Of a stretch of 64,000 nt of DNA, positions 25,024 through 34,226 are shown piece by piece. Positions within the stretch are counted from its first letter, which is position 1. Each line of letters opens with the position of its first letter. The stretch is from Alphaproteobacteria bacterium PA2 (GTDB lineage Bacteria > Pseudomonadota > Alphaproteobacteria > Caulobacterales > Caulobacteraceae): contig NKIZ01000001.1 of the NCBI GenBank assembly GCA_002256425.1, positions 2,701,001 through 2,765,000 of the forward strand, written 5' to 3'. A model generated the notes under the pieces. It saw only the letters and a list, made by a program, of their open reading frames with translations. It searched no databases and had not been told where the DNA came from. A program made the translations under genes and the position numbers.

Positions 25024-25482
25024 ATGGACGGCGGCGAAGAGCAGGCCTCGGGCTGGGTGCACAAGACGGTGGAATCCGGCGAGTGGGCTGGCTGGTCCTA
25101 CTACAATGCCGATCCCTTCGAGGATCATGCCGGGCCCTTCTATTATCGCGTGGACGAGGACGGCCAGCGGGTCAGCGCCTTCCGCACCGAACACAAGCAC
25201 ATGAATGGCGGGAACTTCCTGCATGGCGGGGCGATCATGACCTTCGCCGACTACGCCATCTTCGTCATTGCCCGGGACGCCCTGCAGGACGGCCACAGCG
25301 TGACCGCCAGCTTCAATGGCGACTTTGTCGGCTCCGTGCCCCCCGGCGCCCTGGTTGAATGCCGCGGCGAAGTGGTGCGAAACGCCCGCAGCATGGTCTT
25401 TGTTCGCGGCCTGATCACTTCGGGCCCGGATACGGTCATGAGCTTTTCGGCCATCATCAAGAAGACCCGGCCACGGACGTGA
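25024..25482 (+). CDS. PaaI-family hotdog thioesterase
   Basis: 152 residues with a single hotdog domain: HMNGGNFLHGGAIMTFADYA (the H-N/G-G-x-x-H-G-G active-site helix), DGHSVTASFNGDFVGSVPPG and VVRNARSMVFVRG. It should hydrolyse aryl- or acyl-CoA thioesters. It is divergent from the acyl-CoA dehydrogenase, and its stop overlaps the GTG start of the LLM oxidoreductase (GTGA), so the two are translated together. The cluster as a whole suggests acyl-CoA turnover; the specific substrate is not visible. Confidence 0.9.
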   Translation: MDGGEEQASGWVHKTVESGEWAGWSYYNADPFEDHAGPFYYRVDEDGQRVSAFRTEHKHMNGGNFLHGGAIMTFADYAIFVIARDALQDGHSVTASFNGDFVGSVPPGALVECRGEVVRNARSMVFVRGLITSGPDTVMSFSAIIKKTRPRT

Positions 25483-26477
25483 GCCCGGTCCTCTCGGTCC
25501 TCGACCTGTCGCCAGTTGGCGGCGACAACACCCAGGCCCAGGCGGTCCGTGAGACCATCGAGGTGGCCAAGGCCGCCGAACGGCTGGGCTACAACCGCTT
25601 CTGGGTGGCCGAGCACCACAATATCGGAACCCTGGGTTCCGCCGCACCAGAGATCCTGATCGCCGCCCTGACCCAGGTCACCAGCACCATCCGCCTGGGC
25701 TCTGGCGGGGTCATGCTGGTCAACTACTCGCCCCTCAAGGTGGCAGAGGTCTTCATGGAGCTGGAAGCCCTGGCGCCGGGCCGCATCGACCTGGGCGTCG
25801 GCCGCGCTCTGGGCACAGACAGCCGGACCGGCGGCGCCCTGCGCTCTGTGAGTTCAGAGGCCTTCCCGCAATACTTCGCCCTGCTGAACGCCTGGCTGCT
25901 GGACGCTTCGGGGGTCGAGCCCATCACCGACGCCCACCCGGCCCGGGGCATACACGCCAGCCCCTCAGGTCCATCCCATCCGGACCTGCACATGCTGACC
26001 TCCTCGCCCGACAGCGCTGCCTTTGCAGGCCAGTCAGGGGTCGGGATGGTGTTCGCAGAGTTCATTGCCCGGACCGATGGCGGGCCGTCTGTGGCGGCCT
26101 ATAAGCGGGCCTTTGAGCCCTCGGTCTTCCGCACCAGCCCCTGGGCCGCGGTGGCCACCATTGCGCTCGCCGCTGAAACCGATGCGGAAGCCCAGAGGCT
26201 GGCAGCCCCCATGCGGGCCGGCGCCCTGGCGACCCTGGACAATGAACGGCGGCGGTTCCCGTCCATTCCCGAAGCCCTGGCCTTCCTGGCCGAGCGGGCC
26301 GACGATCCGAGGCTGCCCGGCGTCATGGCGCGGTCCATTGTCGGTGATCCTGAGACCGTCAAACGGCGACTGGCGGAAAAGGCCCAGACCACGGGCGCTG
26401 ACGAGATCTTCGTCATGGCGGTCGGCCCCAGCCTCGAGACCCGGATCCGGTCGCTGGAGTTGATAAAAGGCGCCTAG
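25479..26477 (+). CDS. LLM class flavin-dependent oxidoreductase (MsnO8-like)
   Basis: Bacterial-luciferase-like monooxygenase fold, 332 residues from GTG 25479. Family segments: LSVLDLSPVGGDNTQAQAVR, RFWVAEHHNIGTLGSAAPEI, IRLGSGGVMLVNYSPLKVAE and GRIDLGVGRALGTDSRTGGA. These are typical of the MsnO8/YhbW-like group, which uses FMNH2. It overlaps the thioesterase gene upstream by 4 bp and the convergent GST gene at its end by 4 bp. Substrate unknown. Confidence 0.92.
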   Translation: MSPVLSVLDLSPVGGDNTQAQAVRETIEVAKAAERLGYNRFWVAEHHNIGTLGSAAPEILIAALTQVTSTIRLGSGGVMLVNYSPLKVAEVFMELEALAPGRIDLGVGRALGTDSRTGGALRSVSSEAFPQYFALLNAWLLDASGVEPITDAHPARGIHASPSGPSHPDLHMLTSSPDSAAFAGQSGVGMVFAEFIARTDGGPSVAAYKRAFEPSVFRTSPWAAVATIALAAETDAEAQRLAAPMRAGALATLDNERRRFPSIPEALAFLAERADDPRLPGVMARSIVGDPETVKRRLAEKAQTTGADEIFVMAVGPSLETRIRSLELIKGA

Positions 26478-27088
26478 GCCTGTGCTGCGGGACGCTCCCG
26501 CATGGCCTGCGCCCAGCGGGCGACTTCGGTCAGGTTTTCCGGCAGTGCCATGCGGATCAGGCGGGTGAAGTCCAGGCCGATGAAGGCGACAATGTCGGCT
26601 ATGGTCAGCCGGTCGGCGGCGAGCCAGTCCCTGCCCTTGAGCCTCTGATCCAGCAGGCCCAGGGCCTTGAGCGCCTGATCGCGGTTATGGCCCCCGACCG
26701 TGGCGTCCTGCTGTTCCAGCCCCGCCAGCACGGGCGAGAGGTGGCGGACACCGATCATCAGGGGATGGGCCACAAGCAGCTCGGCCCGGCGGGTCCACAT
26801 TTCGATGACCGCAACCTCATCCAGGCTTCGCCCGAACAGGTTGGGCTCTGGATATCGGCCTTCCAGATAGCGGCAGATGGCGAGGCTTTCAGTCAGGGTG
26901 GTTCCGTCGTCCATTTCCAGAATGGGCAGGCCCACAAAGCCTTCCGTCCGGGTCAGGATCTCGTCGGTCCTGTGCTGGCCTTCGGCCATGTTGAGGCGCA
27001 CCACTTCGATGTCGGTGATCGCCTTCTCCGCCATCACCCAACGGACCCGGCGGGGATTGGGGGCGACGGCTGTGTCGTAGAGCTTCAT
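26474..27088 (-). CDS. glutathione S-transferase family protein
   Basis: 204 residues. Thioredoxin-like domain MKLYDTAVAPNPRRVRWVMA with VGLPILEMDDGTTLTESLAI (cis-Pro and ES glutathione-binding pair), and a helical domain with AADRLTIADIVAFIGLDF (N-capping box). It differs clearly from the GST at 22827-23465 and is not a recent duplicate. It follows the nucleoside transporter by 7 bp on the same strand, so the two are probably co-transcribed. The end overlaps the LLM gene by 4 bp. Confidence 0.92.
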   Translation of the reverse strand: MKLYDTAVAPNPRRVRWVMAEKAITDIEVVRLNMAEGQHRTDEILTRTEGFVGLPILEMDDGTTLTESLAICRYLEGRYPEPNLFGRSLDEVAVIEMWTRRAELLVAHPLMIGVRHLSPVLAGLEQQDATVGGHNRDQALKALGLLDQRLKGRDWLAADRLTIADIVAFIGLDFTRLIRMALPENLTEVARWAQAMRERPAAQA

Positions 27089-27095
27089 GGATGAC

Positions 27096-28379
27096 CTAGT
27101 GCTGGAAGAGTTCAGCCGGCATCAGGCCGACCACGGCGGCGGTGACGCAGGTGGCCAGGAAGCCGGCGAACATGGCCTTCCAGACCATGCCGATGACTTC
27201 AGACCGACGCGAGGGCACCAGCACCGAATAGCCGGCCACATTCATGCCCACCGAGGCGATATTGGCGAAGCCGCAGAGGGCGTAGGTCATGATCACCCGG
27301 CTGCGGTCAGCCATCTCGGCCACGGGAATGGCGCCCAGTTTGATGAAGGCGGTGAACTCGGTCAGCACCAGCTTGACCCCCAGAAGGGAACCCGCCGTGG
27401 GCGCATCCTTCCACGGAACGCCAATGGACCAGGCCAGGGGGGCGAAGATCACGCCCAGGCCGCGCTCGACCGACAGCGGCGCCCCGCCGACCGGAGGGAA
27501 CATGCCCAGAATGCCGTTCAGCATGGCCACCAGGGCCACGAAGACGATCAGGGTGGCGGCGATGTTCAGCACGATCTGCAGGCCGTCTGACGTGCCCTTG
27601 ATCATGGCGTCGATGGAGCTTTCGTAGACCTTGTCGGAGTCCGGATCGAGGGTCTGGGGCTGTTCCTGGGCTGGATCGCGAGGGACGAGGATGCGGGCCA
27701 GCAGGACGCCAGCCGGTGCTGAAATGATCGAGGCGGTCAGGACGTGGGCCGCGGCGTTGGGCAGGACGCCCTTCAGTATGGTCGCATAGGCCACCATGGT
27801 GGAGCCCGAGACACAGCTCATGCCCACGGCGATCAGCATGAAGAGCTCAGAGCGCGACAGACTGGTCAGATAGCTGCGGATGAAGATCGGGCCTTCCACC
27901 TGGCCCATGAAGACGGTCGCAGCCGTGGCCAGGGCCGGGGGGCCGCGCAGGCCCATGGTCTTTTCGAAGACCAGGCCAAAGCCCCTGGTGATCCACTTCA
28001 GGATTCGCCAGTGCCACAGCAGGGCCGCAAGGGCGCAGACAACCAGGATCACCGGCAGGACCCGGAAGGCGAAGACGAACATGTTCTCCGGGTGTGACAG
28101 ATCGTAGGGCTGGTTCGGCGTACCCGCCAGAAAGCCGAAGACGAAGGCGACGCCGGTCTGGGTGCTGGCCGCAAGACCATCCACCGCGCCGCCCATGGCG
28201 GCCAGGACGGCGCGCAGGGCCGGAACCCCGAACAGGGCCAGGACGAGAACCGCCTGCAGGGCTATGGCGCCCGCCGCCAGCTTCCACGGAAACTTGCGGC
28301 GATCTTCCGACATGGCCCAGCAGGCCAGCAGGATCAGGGTCAGGCCCACCAGGCTCTGGAGGTTTTCAAGTCGGATCAT
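27096..28379 (-). CDS. NupC/CNT family nucleoside transporter
   Basis: Concentrative nucleoside transporter that imports nucleosides with Na+ or H+. 427 residues from ATG 28379 (the TTG at 28430 is an unneeded extension). Characteristic segments: FAFRVLPVILVVCALAALLW, ALATAATVFMGQVEGPIFIR (substrate-site region with Q-x-E), ELFMLIAVGMSCVSGSTMVA, and C-terminal VLTEFTAFIKLGAI and YALCGFANIASVGMNVAG (N/E-rich tip motifs). It is followed 7 bp downstream by a GST. No regulator of nucleoside use is near. Confidence 0.94.
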   Translation of the reverse strand: MIRLENLQSLVGLTLILLACWAMSEDRRKFPWKLAAGAIALQAVLVLALFGVPALRAVLAAMGGAVDGLAASTQTGVAFVFGFLAGTPNQPYDLSHPENMFVFAFRVLPVILVVCALAALLWHWRILKWITRGFGLVFEKTMGLRGPPALATAATVFMGQVEGPIFIRSYLTSLSRSELFMLIAVGMSCVSGSTMVAYATILKGVLPNAAAHVLTASIISAPAGVLLARILVPRDPAQEQPQTLDPDSDKVYESSIDAMIKGTSDGLQIVLNIAATLIVFVALVAMLNGILGMFPPVGGAPLSVERGLGVIFAPLAWSIGVPWKDAPTAGSLLGVKLVLTEFTAFIKLGAIPVAEMADRSRVIMTYALCGFANIASVGMNVAGYSVLVPSRRSEVIGMVWKAMFAGFLATCVTAAVVGLMPAELFQH

Positions 28380-28467
28380 GAATGCATCGCCCCGTCCCGC
28401 CGACCAGCTTCTCCGGCGGCAGGGTTCCATTGAGTATCAAGCGGCCCGCCGTGGCAAGCCATGGCGC

Positions 28468-29547
28468 CTATTCCGCAGCGACGAAGCCAGGCCAGGTGGA
28501 CATGTAGCCGACAAAGGTCGGGCCAAGCCCCTCGGCCACCAGATGCGCCCGGGTGACCGGCAGGCTTACCGGCAGGAAGCCCGGATCTGCTGCCAGCTTG
28601 TTGGGATAGTCATGGTGCAGGATCGCCGCCCGACCCAGCAGGACGAAGTCGGCGCCGGCGTCCAGACAGGCCTGGGCGTTGGCGGGGGTCATGATCTTGC
28701 CGGCGACGCCCAGGCGGACCGAGCCACGGTCCAGTTCAGTGAAGACCGAGATCAGGGGCTTGTCGGTGAAACCGCCCTCGGAGGTGGTCTTGAAGCTGTC
28801 CCAGAGGGACATGTCCAGATAGTCGATCTTGCCTTCGGTCATCAGGGCCTGGGCCAGGTCGCGGGTCTCGATCAGGTCAATGCCGAACCGCTCCGGCGAC
28901 AGGCGCAGGCCGAGATTGAAGTCGGCCCGGCAGCGGGCGCGGATGCCGTCGATGATTTCGCGGACAATACGGGCGCGGTTCTCTGGCGAGCCGCCATAGG
29001 CGTCGGTGCGCTGGTTGACCTCGCCACTCAGGAACTGGCCCAGGATATAGCCATGGGCGCCATGGATTTCGACGCCGTCAAACCCGGCCTTTTCCGCGCG
29101 CTGGGCGCCGGCGATGAAGTCCTCGACCAGCTGGGCGACCTCTTCGGCGGTCAGGGCCCGGGCGCTGAATTCGGCATTGTCGGAGGGGCAGACCGGCGCC
29201 TGACCGATAAGGTCAGAAGGCGACCGCATGCCGGCGTGGTGGAGCTGTACAATGGCGAGGCTGCCCTCAGCCTTGATTGCGGCCGCCAGCCGGGTCAGGC
29301 CCGGCAGGTGGGCGTCGGAGAAGATGCCGAGCTGTCCCGGAAAGCCCTGGCCGATGGCCTGGACGTGGGCGGCGCAGGTCATGGTCGCGCCAAAGCCGCC
29401 GACCGCCCTCTGGGTCAGCCAGTGATACTCATCGTCCGACAGGGTCCCGTCCGGATGGCTCTGCAGATTGGTCAGGGGCGCCAGCATGAAGCGGTTCTTC
29501 ATGGAGGGCCCGCGCTTGAAGCTCATGGGCGCAAAGAGGTCGGTCAT
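28468..29547 (-). CDS. NADH:flavin oxidoreductase (Old Yellow Enzyme family)
   Basis: FMN-dependent ene-reductase, 359 residues from ATG 29547, which has a good GGAAGA ribosome-binding site. TIM-barrel motifs: RFMLAPLTNLQSHPDGTLSD, AIVQLHHAGMRSPS, GFDGVEIHGAHGYILGQFLS, NQRTDAYGGSPENRARIVRE (OYE signature) and ADFVLLGRAAILHHD at the FMN phosphate site. It is a single-gene unit between the nucleoside transporter and a small membrane protein. The substrate (enone, nitrate ester or similar) cannot be read from sequence. Confidence 0.94.
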   Translation of the reverse strand: MTDLFAPMSFKRGPSMKNRFMLAPLTNLQSHPDGTLSDDEYHWLTQRAVGGFGATMTCAAHVQAIGQGFPGQLGIFSDAHLPGLTRLAAAIKAEGSLAIVQLHHAGMRSPSDLIGQAPVCPSDNAEFSARALTAEEVAQLVEDFIAGAQRAEKAGFDGVEIHGAHGYILGQFLSGEVNQRTDAYGGSPENRARIVREIIDGIRARCRADFNLGLRLSPERFGIDLIETRDLAQALMTEGKIDYLDMSLWDSFKTTSEGGFTDKPLISVFTELDRGSVRLGVAGKIMTPANAQACLDAGADFVLLGRAAILHHDYPNKLAADPGFLPVSLPVTRAHLVAEGLGPTFVGYMSTWPGFVAAE

Positions 29548-29645
29548 TGGCGGTCTTCCCTGATGATTTGGCATGGTCATAGGCGAGGCGGAGGCCCGGG
29601 GGCAAGGCTAACCGGCTGATAAGAATGCCCTGCTAGCTTTGAGCC

Positions 29646-30071
29646 ATGACACAGACCTTTGGTCGCCGCACTGCGCCTTCCTATCACGCTCCGGTTCGGG
29701 AGCCGGCGATCCCGCACGAGGTGCAGCAGGCCCTGGCGGCGGTAAGGCGCCCGCAGCAGGATCCCGAGTTCGCCGCCTGGACCCGAGCCAGGGCCATGAC
29801 CCGTTGGAAGATCTGGGGCATGTGCTTCCTGATCGTTCTGGGCGGCCCCCTGGCCTTCTTCCTGCCCGAAGGCGTTGGCCGCATAGCCGGCATTGCTTCC
29901 ACCACAATCGGGATCACCGGCATGGTCCTGCGTTGGATGGAAAGGCCGCCCACCGCCGAGCCCCGGCGCAAGCGCTCCCGACACCAATCGGATCGGGATG
30001 GAGGTTTCGACACGGAAAGCCTTGGCGACCGGTGGTCGCCCGACGGCAGTGGCTCAGACGGCGGCGACTAG
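29646..30071 (+). CDS. small membrane protein of unknown function
   Basis: 141 residues with two adjacent predicted membrane segments in the middle (MCFLIVLGGPLAFFLPEGV and IAGIASTTIGITGMVLRWM), a basic N-terminal cytoplasmic part and a Ser/Gly/Asp-rich C-terminal tail. No family recognised. It stands alone between two leftward genes, with 20 bp to the end of the convergent GPH transporter. It is a likely real gene because of its ATG start, hydrophobic segments and the lack of a better opposing frame. Confidence 0.65.
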   Translation: MTQTFGRRTAPSYHAPVREPAIPHEVQQALAAVRRPQQDPEFAAWTRARAMTRWKIWGMCFLIVLGGPLAFFLPEGVGRIAGIASTTIGITGMVLRWMERPPTAEPRRKRSRHQSDRDGGFDTESLGDRWSPDGSGSDGGD

Positions 30072-30091
30072 ACCAGCCTATCGCGCAGGCG

Positions 30092-31543
30092 CTAGGGCCG
30101 GTCCGGCGGCGATGCGATCGAAACACCTGTAGCCGCCTCGAAGGTCCGCGCCTCGGCCGCCAGGGCGTCGCGAATGTCCAACTGACGACGAACCTCTCCA
30201 TGGCGCTCGGCGTCAAGCTTCCAGCCAATGAAGGCGGCTCCACCAAGGAAGACCAGGGTGATGGGTGCGAAGACATAGGTCATTTCCAGACCGTGTATCG
30301 CCTGGGGCGTATTCACCGCACCCTCGGCAGCCTTGTACCCGACGATTTCCAGCACCTTGAAGCTGATACCCACCGTGATGGCTGCGCCGACCTTCTCGGC
30401 CGTGGTGATCAGGGCATAGAGCAGTCCGGTTCGTTCGTGGCCGGTTTCCAGCCTGACCTCGTCGGCCACATCGGCGACCATGGCCCGCACGATCGGAGCG
30501 AAGGCCGAGCCCACAAAGCCCACGAAGAACATGCCCGGAATGGCGAGGGACATGGTGGCCGGGGGAATGATCATCAGGGCGGTCTGGGCGACCGCATAGG
30601 CCACGGATGAAGCCATGATCGCCCTGTGCTTGCCGATCCTCTGGGCGACGGCGCCCCAGAACAGCGATCCGACCAGACCTGCAGCAATGTAGAACAGTAG
30701 CAGGATCGAGGTCTGCGGCAGGGTGTACTGGCGGGCGTCGTGGAAGAAGAACAGGTAGAGCGCCGCCGTCGTCCCCGGGCCAAGTGCGATGATGAAGTCG
30801 GCCCAGACCAGCCTGAGAACCTCCGGGCGGGTCAGCAGGGACCAGTAGTCCTGCAGTGTGACCGGCGTTTCATTGTCCGCCCGGGGCGAGATCTTTTCCG
30901 GCGTGATCAGGGCGCAGAGGACCACGGTCAGCGGCAACAACCCGATCAGGAACCAGCCCATGGCTGGCACGCCGCCGTGGGCTCCGCTGGGTTTGCCGGT
31001 CAGCGCCAGGGGAAGAAGGAGGATGAGGATGGCGCCGATCACCCCAACGGCCTGGACCACCCCATAGACCCGGCTTCGATCGTGATAGTCGGTGGCCAGG
31101 GTTGCGCCCCAGGCCGCCTGGCCCAGGGTCAGGATCGAGACTCCGGAATACAGGACCAGCAGCCAGAGCAGCAGGCCTGCAAAGCTGAGGCCGGGCTGGG
31201 CCATGAACAGCATGTAGATGGCGAGCATTGTGATGGGGGCGCCCAGGATCAACCATGGGCGATAGCGGCCCAGCCTGGTCCGGGTGCGGTCCATGGCCAT
31301 GCCGAGCAGGGGATCGAGTCCCATGTCCAGCAAACGGACAATCATGAAGGCGGCGCCCACAGCGCTGAGGCCTAGGCCGATATAGGTCGAGAAGAACCGC
31401 GGCAGGTAAACGCCCATGACAAGGCCAATGGCAGCGATGGGCGCGGCCGTGGAGCCAAAGGCGGCGACAACAGGCAGGGACAGGCGGTTTGACGTCGCCA
31501 CGCCCCTACTCGCTGACCGTCGGCTTGCGGTCATCGCCCACAT
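30092..31543 (-). CDS. GPH/MelB-family MFS sugar transporter (copy 1)
   Basis: Cation-coupled glycoside-type symporter, 483 residues. GPH signature regions: VRLLDMGLDPLLGMAMDRTR followed by TRLGRYRPWLILGAP (D-P-x-x-G-x-x-x-D-R-T and G-R-x-R-P-W), WGATLATDYHDRSRVYGVVQ, and VRAMVADVADEVRLETGHER, with a charged C-terminal tail (KLDAERHGEVRRQL). Its start lies about 38 bp inside the 3' end of the next GPH gene (31506-32951), so the two are translated as a pair. ATG 31534 is a possible shorter start. Substrate unknown: no glycosidase or sugar kinase is near. Confidence 0.92.
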   Translation of the reverse strand: MWAMTASRRSASRGVATSNRLSLPVVAAFGSTAAPIAAIGLVMGVYLPRFFSTYIGLGLSAVGAAFMIVRLLDMGLDPLLGMAMDRTRTRLGRYRPWLILGAPITMLAIYMLFMAQPGLSFAGLLLWLLVLYSGVSILTLGQAAWGATLATDYHDRSRVYGVVQAVGVIGAILILLLPLALTGKPSGAHGGVPAMGWFLIGLLPLTVVLCALITPEKISPRADNETPVTLQDYWSLLTRPEVLRLVWADFIIALGPGTTAALYLFFFHDARQYTLPQTSILLLFYIAAGLVGSLFWGAVAQRIGKHRAIMASSVAYAVAQTALMIIPPATMSLAIPGMFFVGFVGSAFAPIVRAMVADVADEVRLETGHERTGLLYALITTAEKVGAAITVGISFKVLEIVGYKAAEGAVNTPQAIHGLEMTYVFAPITLVFLGGAAFIGWKLDAERHGEVRRQLDIRDALAAEARTFEAATGVSIASPPDRP

Positions 31544-32951
31544 AGACAGCGTCCGCCTGGCCCGTCAGGCCCTCAAGGCTGGCGGTCTCGTCGTAAAGGG
31601 CGTCCCGTTCTTCCAGCTGGCTGCGGATTTCTGCATGGCGCTTGGAGTCCAGCTTGTAGCCCCAGAAGCAGGCGCCGCCGAGCATGACAAAGAAGATCGG
31701 GCCGATCAGGTAAGCCAGTTCCAGACCGCGGATCTGCTCGGCGGTATTGATGGCGCCTTCCTTGGCGTTGAAGCCGATCGCCGCCAGGACGTTGAAGGTC
31801 AGGAAGATCGAGCCGGCGCCGGCGACCTTGGTGGTGGCGTTTGTGAGGGCGTACAGCAGGCCGATCTGCTCCTTGCCGCCTTCCAGCCGGATTTCGTCGC
31901 CGATATCCGCGGTCAGGGCGCGGATCATCACGCCAAAGCCCGAGGCGAAGGCGCCCAGCAGGGCCATGGGAATCAAACCAATAAGGACACTACCCTGGGG
32001 CACGGCCATCAAGGTGATCAATCCGACGGAGTAGAGCGTCGTGGTCAGCATGAGGGCGCGATGCTTGCTGATCTTGTTGGCCAGCCATGCGGTCGCAGGC
32101 GCGCCGACAAATCCGGCCAGGATGTAGACGGCCAGAAGTGCGTTGGCGTCAGTGACCGAGAAGCCACGGGAGGCCGTGAAGAAGAAGATGTAGATCGCGG
32201 CCATCCAACCGGGACCGAGGGTCACACAAAGGTCGGCCAGCAGGATCCGGACGACATTGCCCTGGGTCAGAAGGGCGACATAGTCCTTCAGCTGGAAGTG
32301 CCCTTCGGCATGGTCCCGGGTGATTTTTTCCTTGGTGCTGAGGACCACGGCGCCCACGGCGATCGGAATGAGGGCGATGATGGCCCAGCCCATGGCCATG
32401 ACGCCTTCGGCATTGGACTTGCCCATGCTCGACATGACGATCGGAATGACCAGGGCCATCAGGGCGCCGGCGACGCCGACGGCGGCCAGGACGCCGAAGA
32501 TCCGTGATCTTTCCTGATACGAGGTGGCCAGATTGGCCGCCCAGGCTGAGTGCGACAGGGTCAGGATGGACAGGCCCAGATACATGATGAGCAGCCAGGT
32601 GATCAGATAGACAATGGTGGCCCCGACCGGCGCGTGGAACAGCATGAAGAGGCCGCCCATCAGAATCGGCGCCCCGGCCAGCATCCAGGCCCGGTATCGG
32701 CCGATGGGTGTCCGGGTCCGGTCCATGGCCAGGCCGATGAAGGGATCGAGGGGAATATCGATCAGGCGGACTATGGCGAAGGCATTGCCGACGACGGCGA
32801 GGCTGATGCCCAGGTGCCCGGCAAAATAGGGGGGCAGTTGAACTGAAATGGCGATGGCCAGAGCCGCGACCGGCAGGCTGGTGCCTGCAAATGCTAGAAT
32901 GGCGGCGAGTGAAAGCTGCTTCTGGCGATCCGCCGTCGTACCGACTGACAA
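31506..32951 (-). CDS. GPH/MelB-family MFS sugar transporter (copy 2)
   Basis: 481 residues from TTG 32951, chosen because AGGGAGAAG lies about 9 bp upstream; a TTG at 32996 is in frame but poorly placed. Same landmarks as its neighbour: VRLIDIPLDPFIGLAMDRTR with TPIGRYRAWMLAGAP, WAANLATSYQERSRIFGVLA, IRALTADIGDEIRLEGGKEQ, and a long charged tail with KLDSKRHAEIRSQLEERDAL. It is a diverged paralogue of the other two GPH transporters in the window (30092-31543 and 39297-40691). It forms a two-gene unit with copy 1. Confidence 0.92.
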   Translation of the reverse strand: MSVGTTADRQKQLSLAAILAFAGTSLPVAALAIAISVQLPPYFAGHLGISLAVVGNAFAIVRLIDIPLDPFIGLAMDRTRTPIGRYRAWMLAGAPILMGGLFMLFHAPVGATIVYLITWLLIMYLGLSILTLSHSAWAANLATSYQERSRIFGVLAAVGVAGALMALVIPIVMSSMGKSNAEGVMAMGWAIIALIPIAVGAVVLSTKEKITRDHAEGHFQLKDYVALLTQGNVVRILLADLCVTLGPGWMAAIYIFFFTASRGFSVTDANALLAVYILAGFVGAPATAWLANKISKHRALMLTTTLYSVGLITLMAVPQGSVLIGLIPMALLGAFASGFGVMIRALTADIGDEIRLEGGKEQIGLLYALTNATTKVAGAGSIFLTFNVLAAIGFNAKEGAINTAEQIRGLELAYLIGPIFFVMLGGACFWGYKLDSKRHAEIRSQLEERDALYDETASLEGLTGQADAVYVGDDRKPTVSE

Positions 32952-33058
32952 GGTGTCTTCTCCCTGGGGACAGGCGTCTCTCAAGGGACGCTGCAATGCC
33001 CTAGGTTACGCGCGATGATCCAGTCTGGCGCAAGAGAAGATTTGTGACGAAGGCACAT

Positions 33059-33084
33059 GGCGGGCGTTTTTCAGGACGCCCGCC
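33059..33084. terminator. 9-bp perfect hairpin between SDR and GPH genes
   Basis: GGCGGGCGT (33059-33067) and ACGCCCGCC (33076-33084) form a perfect stem with an 8-base loop, 22 bp after the SDR stop. No clear T-run follows on the minus strand, so termination is uncertain. Confidence 0.45.
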
Positions 33085-33105
33085 TCAAGCCGGGTCAGGG
33101 TGCGC

Positions 33106-34011
33106 CTAACCGCCGGCCATCTTGCGGAAGAACTTCCCGCCCTGTTCGCCGCCGCTGAAATAGGCGGCCTGGCCTTCGGCGTCGGTGATCTTTGACCAGT
33201 TGTCGCGGACCTCTTCCACCGACAGACCGCCCTCGCCCAGATAGACACCTTCGGTCTCGTAGATACGGCTGAGGGCGAAGCTGCCGCCGCCGGCGGTCAG
33301 GATGGCGCCCGTGGGGGCTTCTTCACTGGCCAGGAAGACGACGCCCGGCGTCACATATTCCGGGTTCAGCTTGGCCAGGATTTCCGGCGGCATCAGGTTT
33401 TCGGTCATGCGGGTCGCGGCCACCGGGCTGATGGCGTTGATGTGGATGTTGTTCTTCTGCCCTTCGAGCTTGATGGTGTTCATGAAGCCGATGAGCGCCA
33501 TCTTGGCCGCGCCATAGTTGGACTGGCCGAAATTGCCATAGAGGCCCGAGGACGAGGTGGTGACGATGATGCGGCCATAGTTCTGGGCCTTCATGATCTC
33601 CCAGACCGCCTTGGCCGGCTTCACCGTGCCCATCAAGTGGACATTCATCACCAGTTCGAAGTCGGCGATCTCCATCTTGGAGAAGGACTTGTCCCGCAGG
33701 ATGCCGGCATTGGCCACCAGGATGTCGATCCGGCCCCAGGTGTCCATGACCTGCTTGACCATCAGGGCGACGCCCGCGTCATCAGCCACGGACGAGCCAT
33801 TGGCCATGGCTTCACCGCCAAAGGCCTTGATCTCGGCCACGACAGCGTCGGCCGCTGCTGAATTGCCGCCCGAACCGTCGACCGAACCACCCAGGTCATT
33901 GACCACCACCTTGGCGCCGCGACGGGCGAGCTCCAGGGCGTGCTGACGTCCCAGGCCGCCGCCGGCGCCGGTGACGATTGCGACTTTGCCGTCGAAACGA
34001 ATGTCAGCCAT
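33106..34011 (-). CDS. SDR family oxidoreductase (HSD17B4-like)
   Basis: NAD(P)-dependent short-chain dehydrogenase, 301 residues from ATG 34011 with AGGAG 8 bp upstream. Cofactor motif KVAIVTGAGGGLGRQHALEL, LVANAGILRDKSF (NAG motif; the RDKSF continuation is typical of the peroxisomal multifunctional enzyme type 2 group), catalytic Ser in TTSSSGLYGNFGQSNYGAAK with the YGAAK Tyr-Lys pair, and an extra C-terminal 60 residues typical of HSD17B4-like SDRs. It likely oxidises a 3-hydroxyacyl-CoA or steroid-like alcohol. Confidence 0.94.
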   Translation of the reverse strand: MADIRFDGKVAIVTGAGGGLGRQHALELARRGAKVVVNDLGGSVDGSGGNSAAADAVVAEIKAFGGEAMANGSSVADDAGVALMVKQVMDTWGRIDILVANAGILRDKSFSKMEIADFELVMNVHLMGTVKPAKAVWEIMKAQNYGRIIVTTSSSGLYGNFGQSNYGAAKMALIGFMNTIKLEGQKNNIHINAISPVAATRMTENLMPPEILAKLNPEYVTPGVVFLASEEAPTGAILTAGGGSFALSRIYETEGVYLGEGGLSVEEVRDNWSKITDAEGQAAYFSGGEQGGKFFRKMAGG

Positions 34012-34226
34012 GGAAAATCTCCTGATGAATTGGGGCTGGAATTGCGGCGGCGTTGTGGGACGGGCCGTCTGGGCCGTCAAGCGCCGGCTTCGAACCTGCG
34101 AGCATCAACAAGAGATTAATCGCCCTGGTTGTTGCCCGTTTTTGTGGCATTTATGCACAATTAATAATCATATGCGCATGAAAACTAATCTTCCTCGGTC
34201 CATTTGAGACTTCCAAAGGCATTTTC

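Noticed and set aside
34145..34157. TGGC...TGCA pair upstream of the MCP, considered as a sigma-54 promoter.
   Set aside because: GG and GC are only 7 bases apart instead of 10.
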